Positions 8,342 through 17,286 of a DNA stretch of 64,000 bases are shown piece by piece. The position numbers and the translations under genes were made by a program. Position 1 is the stretch's first letter. Each line of letters opens with the position of its first letter. Origin of the DNA: Mycolicibacterium sp. CBMA 226. GTDB lineage: Bacteria > Actinomycetota > Actinomycetes > Mycobacteriales > Mycobacteriaceae. The stretch covers positions 248,001 through 312,000 of the forward strand of contig NZ_VTGY01000022.1 in NCBI RefSeq assembly GCF_009729075.1, given 5' to 3'. The notes beneath the pieces are model-generated. The model saw only the letters and a program-made list of their open reading frames with translations. It was not told the origin of the DNA and searched no databases.

Positions 8342-8388
8342 TGCATTCTGAGATGTCGGAAGTTGGCGGATCCGCCAACTAGAATGCA
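8342..8388. repeat. Nested palindrome: 20-bp perfect inverted repeat inside an 8-bp one
   Basis: The sequence AGTTGGCGGATCCGCCAACT at 8361-8380 is a perfect 20-bp palindrome. It is flanked by TGCATTCT (8342-8349) and AGAATGCA (8381-8388), which are also complementary. It lies 31 bases after the DUF4226 gene stop. It could serve as a transcription terminator, but the lack of a loop and of a T-run argues against a simple intrinsic one. A protein-binding or recombination site is an alternative. The rest of 8311-8605 holds no gene that can be supported. Confidence 0.6.
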
Positions 8389-8605
8389 CAAATCGACGGC
8401 GCCCGGCGCGGATATAATCAGGCTATTGGTAGCAGGCTCTGTTGCGTGGTCAGACTAAGTGGTCGGGCTATATTGCCGAATTATCTGACCGTAGAGGTTA
8501 TTTCGTGTTTTGCGGGCCGCACGAAGCTATGGATGGCGGGCGCAGTTGATCCCCTCGGCTGCGTGTCAGTGGGCTGCGCTGTGTGCAAATGTAGACAGAC
8601 TCGCT

Positions 8606-8626
8606 TGTAGCACATTGTGGACTACA
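8606..8626 (+). promoter_or_regulatory. Inverted repeat upstream of vapB, likely autoregulatory operator
   Basis: TGTAG at 8606-8610 and CTACA at 8622-8626 form an inverted repeat with an 11-base spacer, ending 8 bases before the vapB ATG. VapBC complexes usually bind such repeats to repress their own operon. The short distance suggests a leaderless or near-leaderless transcript. Confidence 0.45.
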
Positions 8627-8634
8627 GTGGATGT

Positions 8635-8916
8635 ATGGAGGAGATCGGCGTCCGAGAACTACGCCAGCACGCATCTCGCTACCTTGCCCGCGTCGAAGCC
8701 GGTGAAGTACTCGGCGTCACTAGCAACGGGCGCCTTGTCGCGCGTCTGGTCCCCGTGCAAGCAGCAACCCGGACACGTGAGTCTTTGATCGGGTCCGGCG
8801 CCCTTATCCCGGCGCGCCGTCCGCAGAATCTGTTCGACACGATCGCCGTGACACCGGCACGTGCCCGCACACGAACCTTGACCGATATCCTTATGGAAAT
8901 GCGTAACGCGCAGTGA
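8635..8916 (+). CDS. vapB: VapB-type antitoxin (Phd/YefM fold)
   Basis: A 93-residue antitoxin. Its N-terminus IGVRELRQHASRYLARVEAGEV is the classic Phd/YefM DNA-binding segment, followed by TSNGRLVARLVP. The C-terminal half should wrap the toxin. The ATG at 8635 is chosen because homology begins right there; a GTG at 8617 would add six residues. The stop overlaps the GTG start of vapC, the usual coupled arrangement of these modules. Confidence 0.9.
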   Translation: MEEIGVRELRQHASRYLARVEAGEVLGVTSNGRLVARLVPVQAATRTRESLIGSGALIPARRPQNLFDTIAVTPARARTRTLTDILMEMRNAQ

Positions 8917-9323
8917 TTTACATGGACAGCTCGGCGCTCACCAAGCTGCTGATCGCCGAGGCCGAGACGCCAGAGCTGCAGGCGTGGATTGCCACGCAAC
9001 ACAGCCAGGGTGAGTACGTCGCCACGAGCGCACTCGGTCGAATCGAACTGATGAGGGACATCGCCCGATACGGAGATCCTAACCAAACCGAGCGTGCCCT
9101 CTACTTCCTTGACGGCTTTGACGTTGTCCCTCTAACCGATCGAATCCTCACCCACGCTGAAACGCTCGGACCGCCCACCTTGTGTCCCCTCGATGCGATC
9201 CACCTGGCAGCCGCATCCTCGATGGGGGAGGCCCTAACGACCTTCGTCACCTACGATCACTGTCTGCTCGACGGGTGCCGCCATCTTGGAATACGAACAG
9301 CGTCACCCGGGGCCGTCCGTTAA
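8913..9323 (+). CDS. vapC: VapC toxin, PIN-domain ribonuclease
   Basis: A 136-residue PIN-domain protein. Acidic residues for metal binding are visible at the start (MDSSALTKLL, Asp near residue 5), in the middle (GRIELMRD, Glu near 43) and in the CPLDAIHLAAA motif (Asp near 93), followed by FVTYDHCL with another Asp. VapC toxins cleave tRNA or rRNA when not bound by VapB. The GTG start overlaps the vapB stop by four bases (GTGA). The pair probably stabilises this mobile region. Confidence 0.92.
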   Translation: MIYMDSSALTKLLIAEAETPELQAWIATQHSQGEYVATSALGRIELMRDIARYGDPNQTERALYFLDGFDVVPLTDRILTHAETLGPPTLCPLDAIHLAAASSMGEALTTFVTYDHCLLDGCRHLGIRTASPGAVR

Positions 9324-9502
9324 CACGACTGAAAGCATCACCGGAACAAGGTAATTTGCTCTGATGCCCCTTGCTTCAGGAGAAATGATCAATGCCACTC
9401 CGTGCACGCGATTACTGATGACGAGCTCGAGGTCGTCACGCCCGACGGCGAACAAAACGGGCACAATAGTATTTCGTTAGCTTGCATCAGCGAGGTGATG
9501 TC

Positions 9503-10090
9503 ATGGGCGGCGATGATGAGTTCGACCGGTTGCTTCATGAGCGATTCGGCATCGGGCGCGATGCGTTCGTTGCGGTGCTTAAGAACCTTCCGTTGGTGCG
9601 GCCGTGGGCAATGCCATTGTCTGCCCGCGATGCCCAGTTGCTCGATGATGCGGGCTTTCGTGAGGGCCCGTACTGCGTCATCGGTTCGGGCACCGCGGTT
9701 ACTAGATATGTTGAAGGGCTCGGTGTTTCGTCTTTCACCGTCGACGATGTCACGACCGGCTTGGACTTGAGTGCGCCTCAAGTTCAGCGGATGCGGGTCG
9801 CCGGTGAACTGTGGGCGATCCTTGACCAACAGGTGTGGCTGTTCCCCGTGATCCAATTCGATATCGACTCAGTGACCGGCGACCCTGTCCGACAAGTCCG
9901 TGGGCTGGCCGAGGTGTTGAAGGCGCTGCCGGCCGACCTGCACCCTGTCGCGATCGAAGGCTTCCTGCGTACTCCGCAGCCTGACCTGTATTGCGGCCGG
10001 GCGCAGACGCCGCTCGACTGGTTGCGTGAGGGAGGCGACATCGACGCCGTCGTGGCCATCGCGCTGAGCAGTGACTGGTACGGCCGATGA
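9503..10090 (+). CDS. MbcA/ParS/Xre-like protein with toxin-binding-type C-terminus
   Basis: A 195-residue protein. The last 45 residues (FLRTPQPDLYCGRAQTPLDW...REGGDIDAVVAIA) look like the DUF2384 domain of Xre/MbcA/ParS antitoxins, which pair with RES-domain toxins. The N-terminal part is longer than in simple antitoxins and has no clear HTH. The ATG at 9503 follows a GAGGTG ribosome site; a TTG at 9482 would add seven residues. A short frame overlaps its stop, where a toxin partner might be expected, but no RES domain is visible. The gene points at the tnsA-proximal end of the Tn7-like module. Confidence 0.55.
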   Translation: MGGDDEFDRLLHERFGIGRDAFVAVLKNLPLVRPWAMPLSARDAQLLDDAGFREGPYCVIGSGTAVTRYVEGLGVSSFTVDDVTTGLDLSAPQVQRMRVAGELWAILDQQVWLFPVIQFDIDSVTGDPVRQVRGLAEVLKALPADLHPVAIEGFLRTPQPDLYCGRAQTPLDWLREGGDIDAVVAIALSSDWYGR

Positions 10091-10278
10091 CGGCAACTCT
10101 TTCTTATCCCTTATCCGCAGCCGTCCTCGATCGGTATCTATCACAGGGCCGCATAGGACCTTCCCTCCAGACCTCTTCGCTGGCGGCAGCGGGTGCCTCG
10201 ATGTCCCTCCCAAACCATCGCGTCGCAACGTTTCCAGGTGTTGCGTTTGGGCTTGAAACCATAGCAGTACGCAGATGA
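10087..10278 (+). CDS. Short ORF overlapping the MbcA-like gene
   Basis: Its ATG overlaps the previous stop (ATGA), which favours translation. The 63-residue product matches no family that can be recognised. It may be the front end of a partner gene whose remainder was lost when the Tn7-like module arrived, or simply a chance frame. Confidence 0.3.
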   Translation: MTATLSYPLSAAVLDRYLSQGRIGPSLQTSSLAAAGASMSLPNHRVATFPGVAFGLETIAVRR

Positions 10279-10285
10279 ACCGGTT

Positions 10286-10300
10286 CAATCACGTTGATTG
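10286..10300. promoter_or_regulatory. Inverted repeat in the tnsA-proximal intergenic region
   Basis: CAATCA-CGT-TGATTG is an inverted repeat with 6-base arms and a 3-base spacer, about 100 bases upstream of tnsA. The 120-base gap should hold the tnsA promoter and, if the module is a complete transposon, one terminal end. No matching terminal repeat was found on the far side by eye. Confidence 0.35.
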
Positions 10301-10399
10301 CGTAGGTAATTGACTCGGCGGGTCCCAGATCTCTGTGTACTTCGGCGTGAATCGCTGCGATAATGATCGATTGCGGCATTCGTGCCGCACGGAGTCGGA

Positions 10400-11146
10400 A
10401 TGCCTGCCAGTGTCGAGGTCGATGTTGATTCCGCGGTTATAGAGTATCGGTCCGCGGAAGGAGAGGTGTGCGCTCGGACCGCTGACCGGCTGGCCCTCAG
10501 CGTGCTGTTTGCCGCGGCTCCATGGCGAACATTTCGCTGGTATCAGGGGCAACGTCACTACTCGGGGATGTATTGGGCGGCCACTGAATCCCACCACGTT
10601 GCTTATGAGTCGAGGTTGGAGTTGTCGGCCCTGCTGATGGCCGATTTCGACCTGTCGGTGCACAACATCAAATCGCAACCTTTCCGGCTGGTGGCTTTCG
10701 TGAACGGCCGGACCCATCGCCACGTTCCTGATTATTTGTTGCGCACCGACTCCGGCCCCGTGGTCGTTGACGTGGTACGCGGTGAGCGGTTGAAGCAGCC
10801 CAAGATCAAGGTGCTGTGTGCGTGGACGAAGCGGGTGGTCGAGTCCTTGTCATGGCGGTACGAGGTGGTGTCTGAACAGCCCCCTGTGCTGTTGGCCAAT
10901 GTGCGTTTCTTGGCGGGCTGTCGCCGGGAGCGATTCATCAATGATGCCGTGCTGAGTCATTTGCGTTCTTACGTCGGCGATTTGGATGGTATGTGCATCG
11001 ATGACGCAATCCGTCGGTTTGCGGACGAATTTCCGCAACCGCTGGTTCGCAGCGCGCTGACCCACATGCTATGGCGCCAGGAACTGATCGTTGATCTCAC
11101 TCAACAGTTAAGACCCACAACGGTATTGGAGGCGAAAAATGAATAG
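10400..11146 (+). CDS. tnsA: TnsA-like transposon endonuclease
   Basis: A 248-residue TnsA-family protein. The nuclease core shows YESRLELSALL (catalytic Glu), KSQPFRL, HVPDYLLRT (catalytic Asp) and VVVDVVRGE, the order seen in heteromeric Tn7-type endonuclease subunits. The canonical QxK of E. coli TnsA is replaced by VDV, as in many actinobacterial homologues. TnsA cuts the 5' strand at the transposon ends so that the element leaves cleanly. The ATG at 10400 has GGAG five bases upstream; a GTG at 10382 lacks a ribosome site. It overlaps tnsB by 8 bases. Confidence 0.85.
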   Translation: MPASVEVDVDSAVIEYRSAEGEVCARTADRLALSVLFAAAPWRTFRWYQGQRHYSGMYWAATESHHVAYESRLELSALLMADFDLSVHNIKSQPFRLVAFVNGRTHRHVPDYLLRTDSGPVVVDVVRGERLKQPKIKVLCAWTKRVVESLSWRYEVVSEQPPVLLANVRFLAGCRRERFINDAVLSHLRSYVGDLDGMCIDDAIRRFADEFPQPLVRSALTHMLWRQELIVDLTQQLRPTTVLEAKNE

Positions 11147-13316
11147 CGCAGGTGTTCGGGTCGGTGTGGGATACCGCTTTCACTACGAAGGCGAGCTCGT
11201 GGAGATTGTCCAAATGCACTTTGAGGGAGCGGCATCGGACGTGCTCGCCAAGTCGCTCAATGGGAAGGCAGTCCGCCGCCTATCCATCGATGATGTGATG
11301 AATGCGGAACGTGCACAACTACTTTCCGCTGAACAAGGACCGTCGTCTGGCGATGATCCGGACTTCGCCAGTGTTGTGTTGTGGGCAGCCCCTGACGCTG
11401 AGCGCCACCGGGCGTTGGAGCGAGCTGAACACGTACGGGAGGTACGGACCGGATACCGGTCGGGTACTGCAGAGCAGAAGCTTCCGCTCGAGCCGCTGCC
11501 TGAGTACCGCCCCGAGCTTCCTCTGGGACAACGCATCGCAGCCAAAGTTGCTGAGCTTCAACGTGCAGGCGAGCACACATGCAGTTCCCGCACGTTCGAG
11601 CGCTGGATGGCGCAATATCAGGCAAATGGGGAGGCGGGCCTGATCTCGCAGCGGGTCGTCCAACCCGGCATTGGTAGCCGAACAGATCCGCGGTGGAAAG
11701 AAACTGCACTGGAAGTCATGTGCGAATTCACCGATTTATCGACCCCGACAAAGAACTTAGTGATCCGTCTTACCAACGCGCGGGTGAAGAAACGTTTCGG
11801 CGAGGGGGTAGTCAAGCTGCCCTGCCGGCGCACCGCATACAAGATTCTCGACGAACTCGAACACGAGAAGCACGCGCTGTTCGTCAAGAGCACGAAACGC
11901 AACCGGGACATCGCCGCCCGCCCCACAGAGTCCTACGGCAAGCTGCACCCGACGCGGCCGGGGGAGTTCATGCTGATGGATACGACCCGCCTTGACGTGT
12001 ACGCAATGGACCCGAACACGTTGTTGTGGGTCAACGCCGAGCTGACCGTCGTGATGGATTGGTATTCCCGCTGCATCGTCGGTTTGCGGCTGACTCCCGT
12101 ATCGACGAAGGCCATCGATGCCGCTGCTGTGCTGTATCAGGCGTTTCGGCCGCCGCCGGCGGGTCGGGACTGGCCCGCCGAGGCGGTATGGCCCCCGCAC
12201 GGTGTGCCGCGGTCGGTGCTCGTTGAAGATGAGACGCTCAATTCGGAGAGCGTGATCGCCGCCGCTACACCTGCGATCGTCCCGGAGACACTGATCGTCG
12301 ATCACGGCAAGATCTACGTCGGCGCGCACCTCAACAGCGTGTGCCAACGCCTCGGGATTTCGATTCAGCCGGCACGACTGCGCACGGGCCGAGACAAAGG
12401 ACCGGTCGAACGTTTCTTCCGTACCTTGCGCCAAGAGTGCTTACAGGAACTGCCCGGATACAAGGGTCCGGACGTCTACTCCCGTGGCGTGGCTCCCGAA
12501 AAGGACACCTTCTTCTATCTCGACGAGCTTGAAGATGCCATCCGAGATTGGATCGGGACCAATTACCACCACCGCAGCCGCAAAAGTCTGAGGGGCCTGG
12601 AGGTGAACGCTCTAGAGATGTCCCCGGCCGAGAAATTCGCTGAGGGGGTCGCGAAGGCTGGGTACCTCGAAGTTGCCCGCGATCCGTTGTTGGCGTTGGA
12701 ATTCCTTCCCGTGGTGGAATGCACGTTGCAGCCCTACGGCATCGAGTGGAACAAGCGAATTTACCGCGGCGCGGGTATCGCCGGCCGAGCCGGCGAACGC
12801 AGCCCCTACCTGAACCGCAAACGCAAATGGCCGATTCATGTGAACCCTGACGACATCACGAAAGTGTTCTTCCGAGACCCCCGCACGCGCCAAGTGCACC
12901 CGTTGGTCTGGGAGTACGCTGACGTGCTGAACGGGCCGATGAGCGAAGAACAACTGAAGTTCGAGCGACGCCTGGCCAAAGCCCAAAATCGTTACGTCGA
13001 TGACCCTTTGGCGATCGAAAACTTCCTAATGCGCCACAGCCTGAGCTCGGGCGCGACCAGGGCGGAACAGCGCATGATGTTGCGGGTATCACGGGAAGTG
13101 TCCTCGCTGATTGGCGATATCAATGTCGCCTTGGAGGTTTCGCAACTCCCCAGCGTCAAGAAGGTGGCGGACCGCATTGCCGGCGCAGAGCCGCACCCAG
13201 ATCAACTCCCCGACGAAGGCGAGGCCAACGAGTTCGTCGACGAGCTCGACGATGAACCCGACACCGAGCCGATCACCGATGCCGACTACTACCGCGATGT
13301 TTTGGAGGTCCGATGA
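11139..13316 (+). CDS. tnsB: TnsB-like DDE transposase
   Basis: A 725-residue transposase of the TnsB/Mu type. The DDE triad reads D281 (MDTTRLDV), D388 (VDHGKIYVG) and E424 (GPVERFFRT), with 35 residues between the last two. An HTH-rich N-terminal third (SRTFERWMAQYQANG) should bind the transposon ends, and a beta-barrel-like region follows the catalytic core. The acidic C-terminal tail (DEGEANEFVDELDDEP) is where TnsB proteins usually contact TnsC. A GGAGG site lies upstream of the ATG. The stop overlaps the tnsC start, so all four genes look translationally coupled. Confidence 0.93.
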   Translation: MNSAGVRVGVGYRFHYEGELVEIVQMHFEGAASDVLAKSLNGKAVRRLSIDDVMNAERAQLLSAEQGPSSGDDPDFASVVLWAAPDAERHRALERAEHVREVRTGYRSGTAEQKLPLEPLPEYRPELPLGQRIAAKVAELQRAGEHTCSSRTFERWMAQYQANGEAGLISQRVVQPGIGSRTDPRWKETALEVMCEFTDLSTPTKNLVIRLTNARVKKRFGEGVVKLPCRRTAYKILDELEHEKHALFVKSTKRNRDIAARPTESYGKLHPTRPGEFMLMDTTRLDVYAMDPNTLLWVNAELTVVMDWYSRCIVGLRLTPVSTKAIDAAAVLYQAFRPPPAGRDWPAEAVWPPHGVPRSVLVEDETLNSESVIAAATPAIVPETLIVDHGKIYVGAHLNSVCQRLGISIQPARLRTGRDKGPVERFFRTLRQECLQELPGYKGPDVYSRGVAPEKDTFFYLDELEDAIRDWIGTNYHHRSRKSLRGLEVNALEMSPAEKFAEGVAKAGYLEVARDPLLALEFLPVVECTLQPYGIEWNKRIYRGAGIAGRAGERSPYLNRKRKWPIHVNPDDITKVFFRDPRTRQVHPLVWEYADVLNGPMSEEQLKFERRLAKAQNRYVDDPLAIENFLMRHSLSSGATRAEQRMMLRVSREVSSLIGDINVALEVSQLPSVKKVADRIAGAEPHPDQLPDEGEANEFVDELDDEPDTEPITDADYYRDVLEVR

Positions 13317-14506
13317 CTACCACCACTGATCCGATGACTACAACTGCGCAGCGACGTCGCGCGACGCGCACAGGTCGGGCGGACAAAAAGCCGGACCCCT
13401 CGATGCGCGATCCGCACGAGTACTTGGACAACCTTTCGCTGGCACGCAAAGAAGGATGGCGCGACATGGTCAACGCCGTGCCACGCGAACCACCGGAACC
13501 GCTGTCCGCCAGCCAAATTCGCCGACTCGGTACCCAGGCCGCCGCCGAATACAACGCAGCGCGGCTGCGCTGGCACGCCCAGATGGGCACCATCATGACC
13601 CCGGAATGCCAGTCGGTGCTCGAACAACTTGAAGATTTCGTGGCCTGCAACTGCCAGACTGGCGCGGACTGCAAACCGATCGTGGCCTTGAGCGGCCTAC
13701 CGGGCTTAGGCAAGAGCACTGTCAGCCAGGTGTTCGGTAAGGCGATTCACGAGCAGCAGATTGCGGAGTATGGGGAGTTCACCCGCGTCGGGGATGAGCG
13801 CTGGCCGGTGTGCCGGATCGGTATGACAGGGGCGACGGGCATTCGGGAGTTCCTCGCGGCAATATGTGACTTCTACGCTCAGCCGGTCATCCGCCGCGCG
13901 AACACCATCGACTTCTTGCGGATTGCACTCGAATGCGTGTGCGCGTGCGAAACTCGCCTGTTAATCGTCGATGACCTACATTTTTTGCACGGCCAGTACC
14001 ACCGACTGTCGGAGCTGAGCAATCAGTTCAAATACATCGCCAACGAATTCCCCGTCACCGTGCTGCTGATCGGAATTGGTCTCAACGAGCGGTACGCGCT
14101 CCTCGATGACAACGGCAGCTATGAGGCCCGCGAGATGGAGCAGCTGCTGCGCTGCACGACCGCGGTGGATATGCGCCCATTCACCGTCGACTCGAAACCT
14201 GCACGCCGCAAATGGCATCAACTGCTTCTCACACTCGAACAACGACTGGCTCTAGGAAACAAACATCCCGGGATGCTGGCCGAGGACTTGTCTGACTACC
14301 TGTTCATCCGCAGCACCGGTCACATCGGATCGCTCATGAGCTTGCTGCGCCTGGGCTGCCAAAAGGCAATCCGCAGCCGAGCGGAGACACTCACCGCGGA
14401 GCTGCTGGACAAATGCCGCATCGACAGCGCCGCCGAACTGGGCCGCCGTGAACTGACGGTGGCATTTCGCACAGGCGCCAAGACCACCAAGCTGTCGGGC
14501 CCCTGA
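13313..14506 (+). CDS. tnsC: TnsC-like AAA+ regulator ATPase
   Basis: A 397-residue AAA+ ATPase with Walker A GLPGLGKST (residues 128-136) and Walker B LLIVDDLHFLHG (near 215-226). The first 90 residues are basic and probably carry the TnsA/TnsB contacts. In Tn7-type systems TnsC polymerises on DNA at the site marked by a TniQ/TnsD protein and recruits the transposase. It overlaps both neighbours (4 bases with tnsB, 1 base with tniQ), which argues for fixed stoichiometry. Confidence 0.92.
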   Translation: MTTTTDPMTTTAQRRRATRTGRADKKPDPSMRDPHEYLDNLSLARKEGWRDMVNAVPREPPEPLSASQIRRLGTQAAAEYNAARLRWHAQMGTIMTPECQSVLEQLEDFVACNCQTGADCKPIVALSGLPGLGKSTVSQVFGKAIHEQQIAEYGEFTRVGDERWPVCRIGMTGATGIREFLAAICDFYAQPVIRRANTIDFLRIALECVCACETRLLIVDDLHFLHGQYHRLSELSNQFKYIANEFPVTVLLIGIGLNERYALLDDNGSYEAREMEQLLRCTTAVDMRPFTVDSKPARRKWHQLLLTLEQRLALGNKHPGMLAEDLSDYLFIRSTGHIGSLMSLLRLGCQKAIRSRAETLTAELLDKCRIDSAAELGRRELTVAFRTGAKTTKLSGP

Positions 14507-17151
14507 TGCGCAGAGTCCCGGCCCCGCCACGGGAACCGGCCACGATCCGGACGCTGCCCCGCGTCACCGCACCGGCCCCTGGGGAATCCCTGGATTCGTG
14601 GCTGGAAGCCACCGCCGTCCGCTTGGGTGTCACCGTCCGCGACGTGTACGCCGCGATGGGATTCGCGTCGCCCTTCTCCGAATTGTGGCGCCACATCAAC
14701 CGCCAACTCACCGATGCCGAAGCCGAAGCGATCGCCGCGGCGACAAGCCGCGCACCTCAGCAGGTTCGAAACATGACCTTGTCGCGGTACCGCGACCTCG
14801 CTGGCATCGATGACGCCGGTCGATTCACCGGGGCCGCACCCTGGGCGCGTGTGCACGGATCACGGTTCTGCCCGGAGTGCCTGGCTGCTAGTGGGGGAGT
14901 GTGGCTGTTGCGATGGCGTCTGGTGTGGACATTCGCCTGCACACGGCATCACTGCCTGTTGGCCGATCACTGTCCGCGCTGCGGTGACGCACAGCGCTAC
15001 CGATACCGCGTCGGACCCGACGCCCCGCATCCCGGGCAATGCGCGAACCCTGCCCTCGGAACCGTCGGTTCCCGGCGGCCCCGGTGTGATGCCGACCTTG
15101 GCGAAGCGCCCGTGCTGCAGCTGCCCGTAGACCACCCCGCCCTGGCCGCGCAAGCCACCATTGACGCTCTCATCGACGGCGGTGCCGGAGCATTTGGCGT
15201 GTATGCCGAGCATCCACTGCCGGCGATGGCGATTCTTGCCGACATCCGTGCCTTGGGTGCTGGTCTGCTTCGCGCCGCCAACGCCGCGGACCTGGACCGT
15301 ATCGTCCCCGGCGATTTGGCCGACCACTACCACGTCGTCAACGAGCCTGGCCCTTCAGTGGTGGCCCAGGCCCGCGGCCGCCGCGGTGAGCGCAGATTCA
15401 GAGAAAAGCCGCCATTAGCGATCGACACCGCCGTCGCCGTGACCGCGGCCCTCACGGTGTTGAATCGCCCCACCGTCGCCGACGCTGCCGATGCGCTCGT
15501 GGCATTGCATCCGCACCTGGACCGGGCAAAATTGGAGTACAACATCACCAAGAACCGCCCGGTCAGCGGATCGGCCAGCCCGGTGCTGCGGGCGGTCTAC
15601 ACAGTGTCGCTCGGCGCGCGACTGACCCCCGCTCATCAATTGCAGTTTCGCGTCGGAACGCCGTTGGCGGGCCGACCACCCCGCACCGCCACGAGATGTG
15701 ACCGGCGCGTCGCCGGTGTGCCGGCGTTGTTGTGGCCGGCCTGGGCCTTGCGACTGTGCCCGCCGGGCATGTACCAGCGCCACGTGCGTCCGGCGTTGTC
15801 CGTGGCGCTGCTGCTCGTCGGTGCCACCCTGACCATTACCGACTCGGCGGCTGCGTTGGGGAACGCCACGAATTGCTTGCGCACGGTGATCCTGCTCGGA
15901 ACCTTGCATCGAACACCGCAGTGGCCGCAGATCCGCGCTGCCTTGATCCGGCTTTCCGATTATCTCGACACTGTCGGTGTGCCTATCGATTACCGACGGC
16001 GACGCCAACTCGACTACACCCACCTGCTACCCGATGCCCACTGGCGTGACATCGCGTGCGGCGCGTACACCCGGCCTGAAGGAGCCGCGGTCGCCCGCAG
16101 ATTCCTTCGGGAACGCCTCAGCGGATCACCAGCCATTGCCACCCCGGTACCGCTCTCTGCTGAAGTTGAGTATGCCGCCTTGCTGAAGTTCCCCGGACGC
16201 CTCAATCCGAGGCTGCTGGATGCACTGGATCGCCATGGCGCGGATTTCCTTGCTGCCCAGGGCATTACCGATGAGCCGGTGTGGTGGGAGCCGCCGATCG
16301 AGCTGCTGGCCGACCTGGATTTACCTGGCATCGATACCGAGACGATCGACATTGCCGAACTGCACCGACTGCTGCGCCGCGAGCAATGCAGCCTAATCGA
16401 GGCCGCCGCGGCAATCGGAACCACCCCGGATGCCGTCCGCGGTGTCCTCGAACACCATCCCGCCCCGAAAGAACCTAGACCCGCATCCAAACCAAAGATT
16501 GGTCCGCACCGTCCGGGTCCGGCGTACATCGCAGCGAGCACGATGTTCCCCCGTGACCGCCTCGTTGAGCTCTACCAGGAGCAACACGTCGGTCTGCGAA
16601 CCCTCGGTGCGATGGCCGGCGTCTGCAAGCAGACCATGGCTGCGCTGATCTGCGACTACGGCATTCCGCTGCGGCCCAGCGGGCAAGGACCGGGGCTGCA
16701 GGTGGACGGGGACTGGCTCTACACCGAACACGTGGAGCGAGGACGTTCCCTCAGTGACCTGGCCGGCGAGCTCGGTGTCACCGGCTCGGTGTTGACCAAG
16801 TGGGTGAAAATCCACCAGATTCCGGTGCGCGCACCTGCCCGGCGCACTGCCGAAGAACTCTCCGCCAATCACGACATTCCGCGAATATTGTTGCTGGCCT
16901 TGGCCGGTCGAGGTGGATGGGAACGTCTGCAACGGTTCGCAGCCATCGTCGATTATGCCGATTACGCGACAGCGGCGCGCGAACTGCATGCCAGCGCGTC
17001 TGTTCTGGCGCTCCAGATGCGCATTCTGGAACGCGATCTGGGCGACCGGCTGCTTGACCGTGCCGACGGCACACATCCCATGCACATCACAGAATTCGGG
17101 CTCAGGGTTCAGCGGGCGGTCAGACACCTCGCGAGCCTGGGCGGCCCCTAG
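14506..17151 (+). CDS. tniQ: TniQ/TnsD-family target selector with several C-terminal HTH modules
   Basis: An 881-residue TniQ protein. The TniQ domain starts near residue 12 (TIRTLPRVTAPAPGESLDSW) and has zinc ligands at C122, C125, C145, H149, C156 and C159. After a TnsD-like middle come several HTH-like segments: SLIEAAAAIGTTPDAVRGVL, HVGLRTLGAMAGVCKQTM and RSLSDLAGELGVTGSVLTKW. The last 88 residues (FAAIVDYADYATAARELHAS, LALQMRILERDLGDRLLDR) are close to a LysR-type winged helix. That end is absent from the second TniQ. Long TniQ proteins usually read a specific chromosomal attachment site. It is the last gene of the tnsABC operon. Confidence 0.9.
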   Translation: MRRVPAPPREPATIRTLPRVTAPAPGESLDSWLEATAVRLGVTVRDVYAAMGFASPFSELWRHINRQLTDAEAEAIAAATSRAPQQVRNMTLSRYRDLAGIDDAGRFTGAAPWARVHGSRFCPECLAASGGVWLLRWRLVWTFACTRHHCLLADHCPRCGDAQRYRYRVGPDAPHPGQCANPALGTVGSRRPRCDADLGEAPVLQLPVDHPALAAQATIDALIDGGAGAFGVYAEHPLPAMAILADIRALGAGLLRAANAADLDRIVPGDLADHYHVVNEPGPSVVAQARGRRGERRFREKPPLAIDTAVAVTAALTVLNRPTVADAADALVALHPHLDRAKLEYNITKNRPVSGSASPVLRAVYTVSLGARLTPAHQLQFRVGTPLAGRPPRTATRCDRRVAGVPALLWPAWALRLCPPGMYQRHVRPALSVALLLVGATLTITDSAAALGNATNCLRTVILLGTLHRTPQWPQIRAALIRLSDYLDTVGVPIDYRRRRQLDYTHLLPDAHWRDIACGAYTRPEGAAVARRFLRERLSGSPAIATPVPLSAEVEYAALLKFPGRLNPRLLDALDRHGADFLAAQGITDEPVWWEPPIELLADLDLPGIDTETIDIAELHRLLRREQCSLIEAAAAIGTTPDAVRGVLEHHPAPKEPRPASKPKIGPHRPGPAYIAASTMFPRDRLVELYQEQHVGLRTLGAMAGVCKQTMAALICDYGIPLRPSGQGPGLQVDGDWLYTEHVERGRSLSDLAGELGVTGSVLTKWVKIHQIPVRAPARRTAEELSANHDIPRILLLALAGRGGWERLQRFAAIVDYADYATAARELHASASVLALQMRILERDLGDRLLDRADGTHPMHITEFGLRVQRAVRHLASLGGP

Positions 17152-17286
17152 GACTGGCCGCACGCGGCACGGCCCGGAACTGGTCCATTTCCCGCCAACC
17201 GATCAACCGCATGGCGCCACCCGCCCGATCCCGAACCGGGCCAAAAATGAGGCGACACAACCTCGTCGGCGTGCCACCCTTGAACC

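Noticed and set aside
8435..8445. GGCTCTGTTGC, like the terminal repeat of IS6-family elements such as IS6100
   Set aside because: Only eleven bases match, the next bases differ, and there is no second end or transposase nearby.
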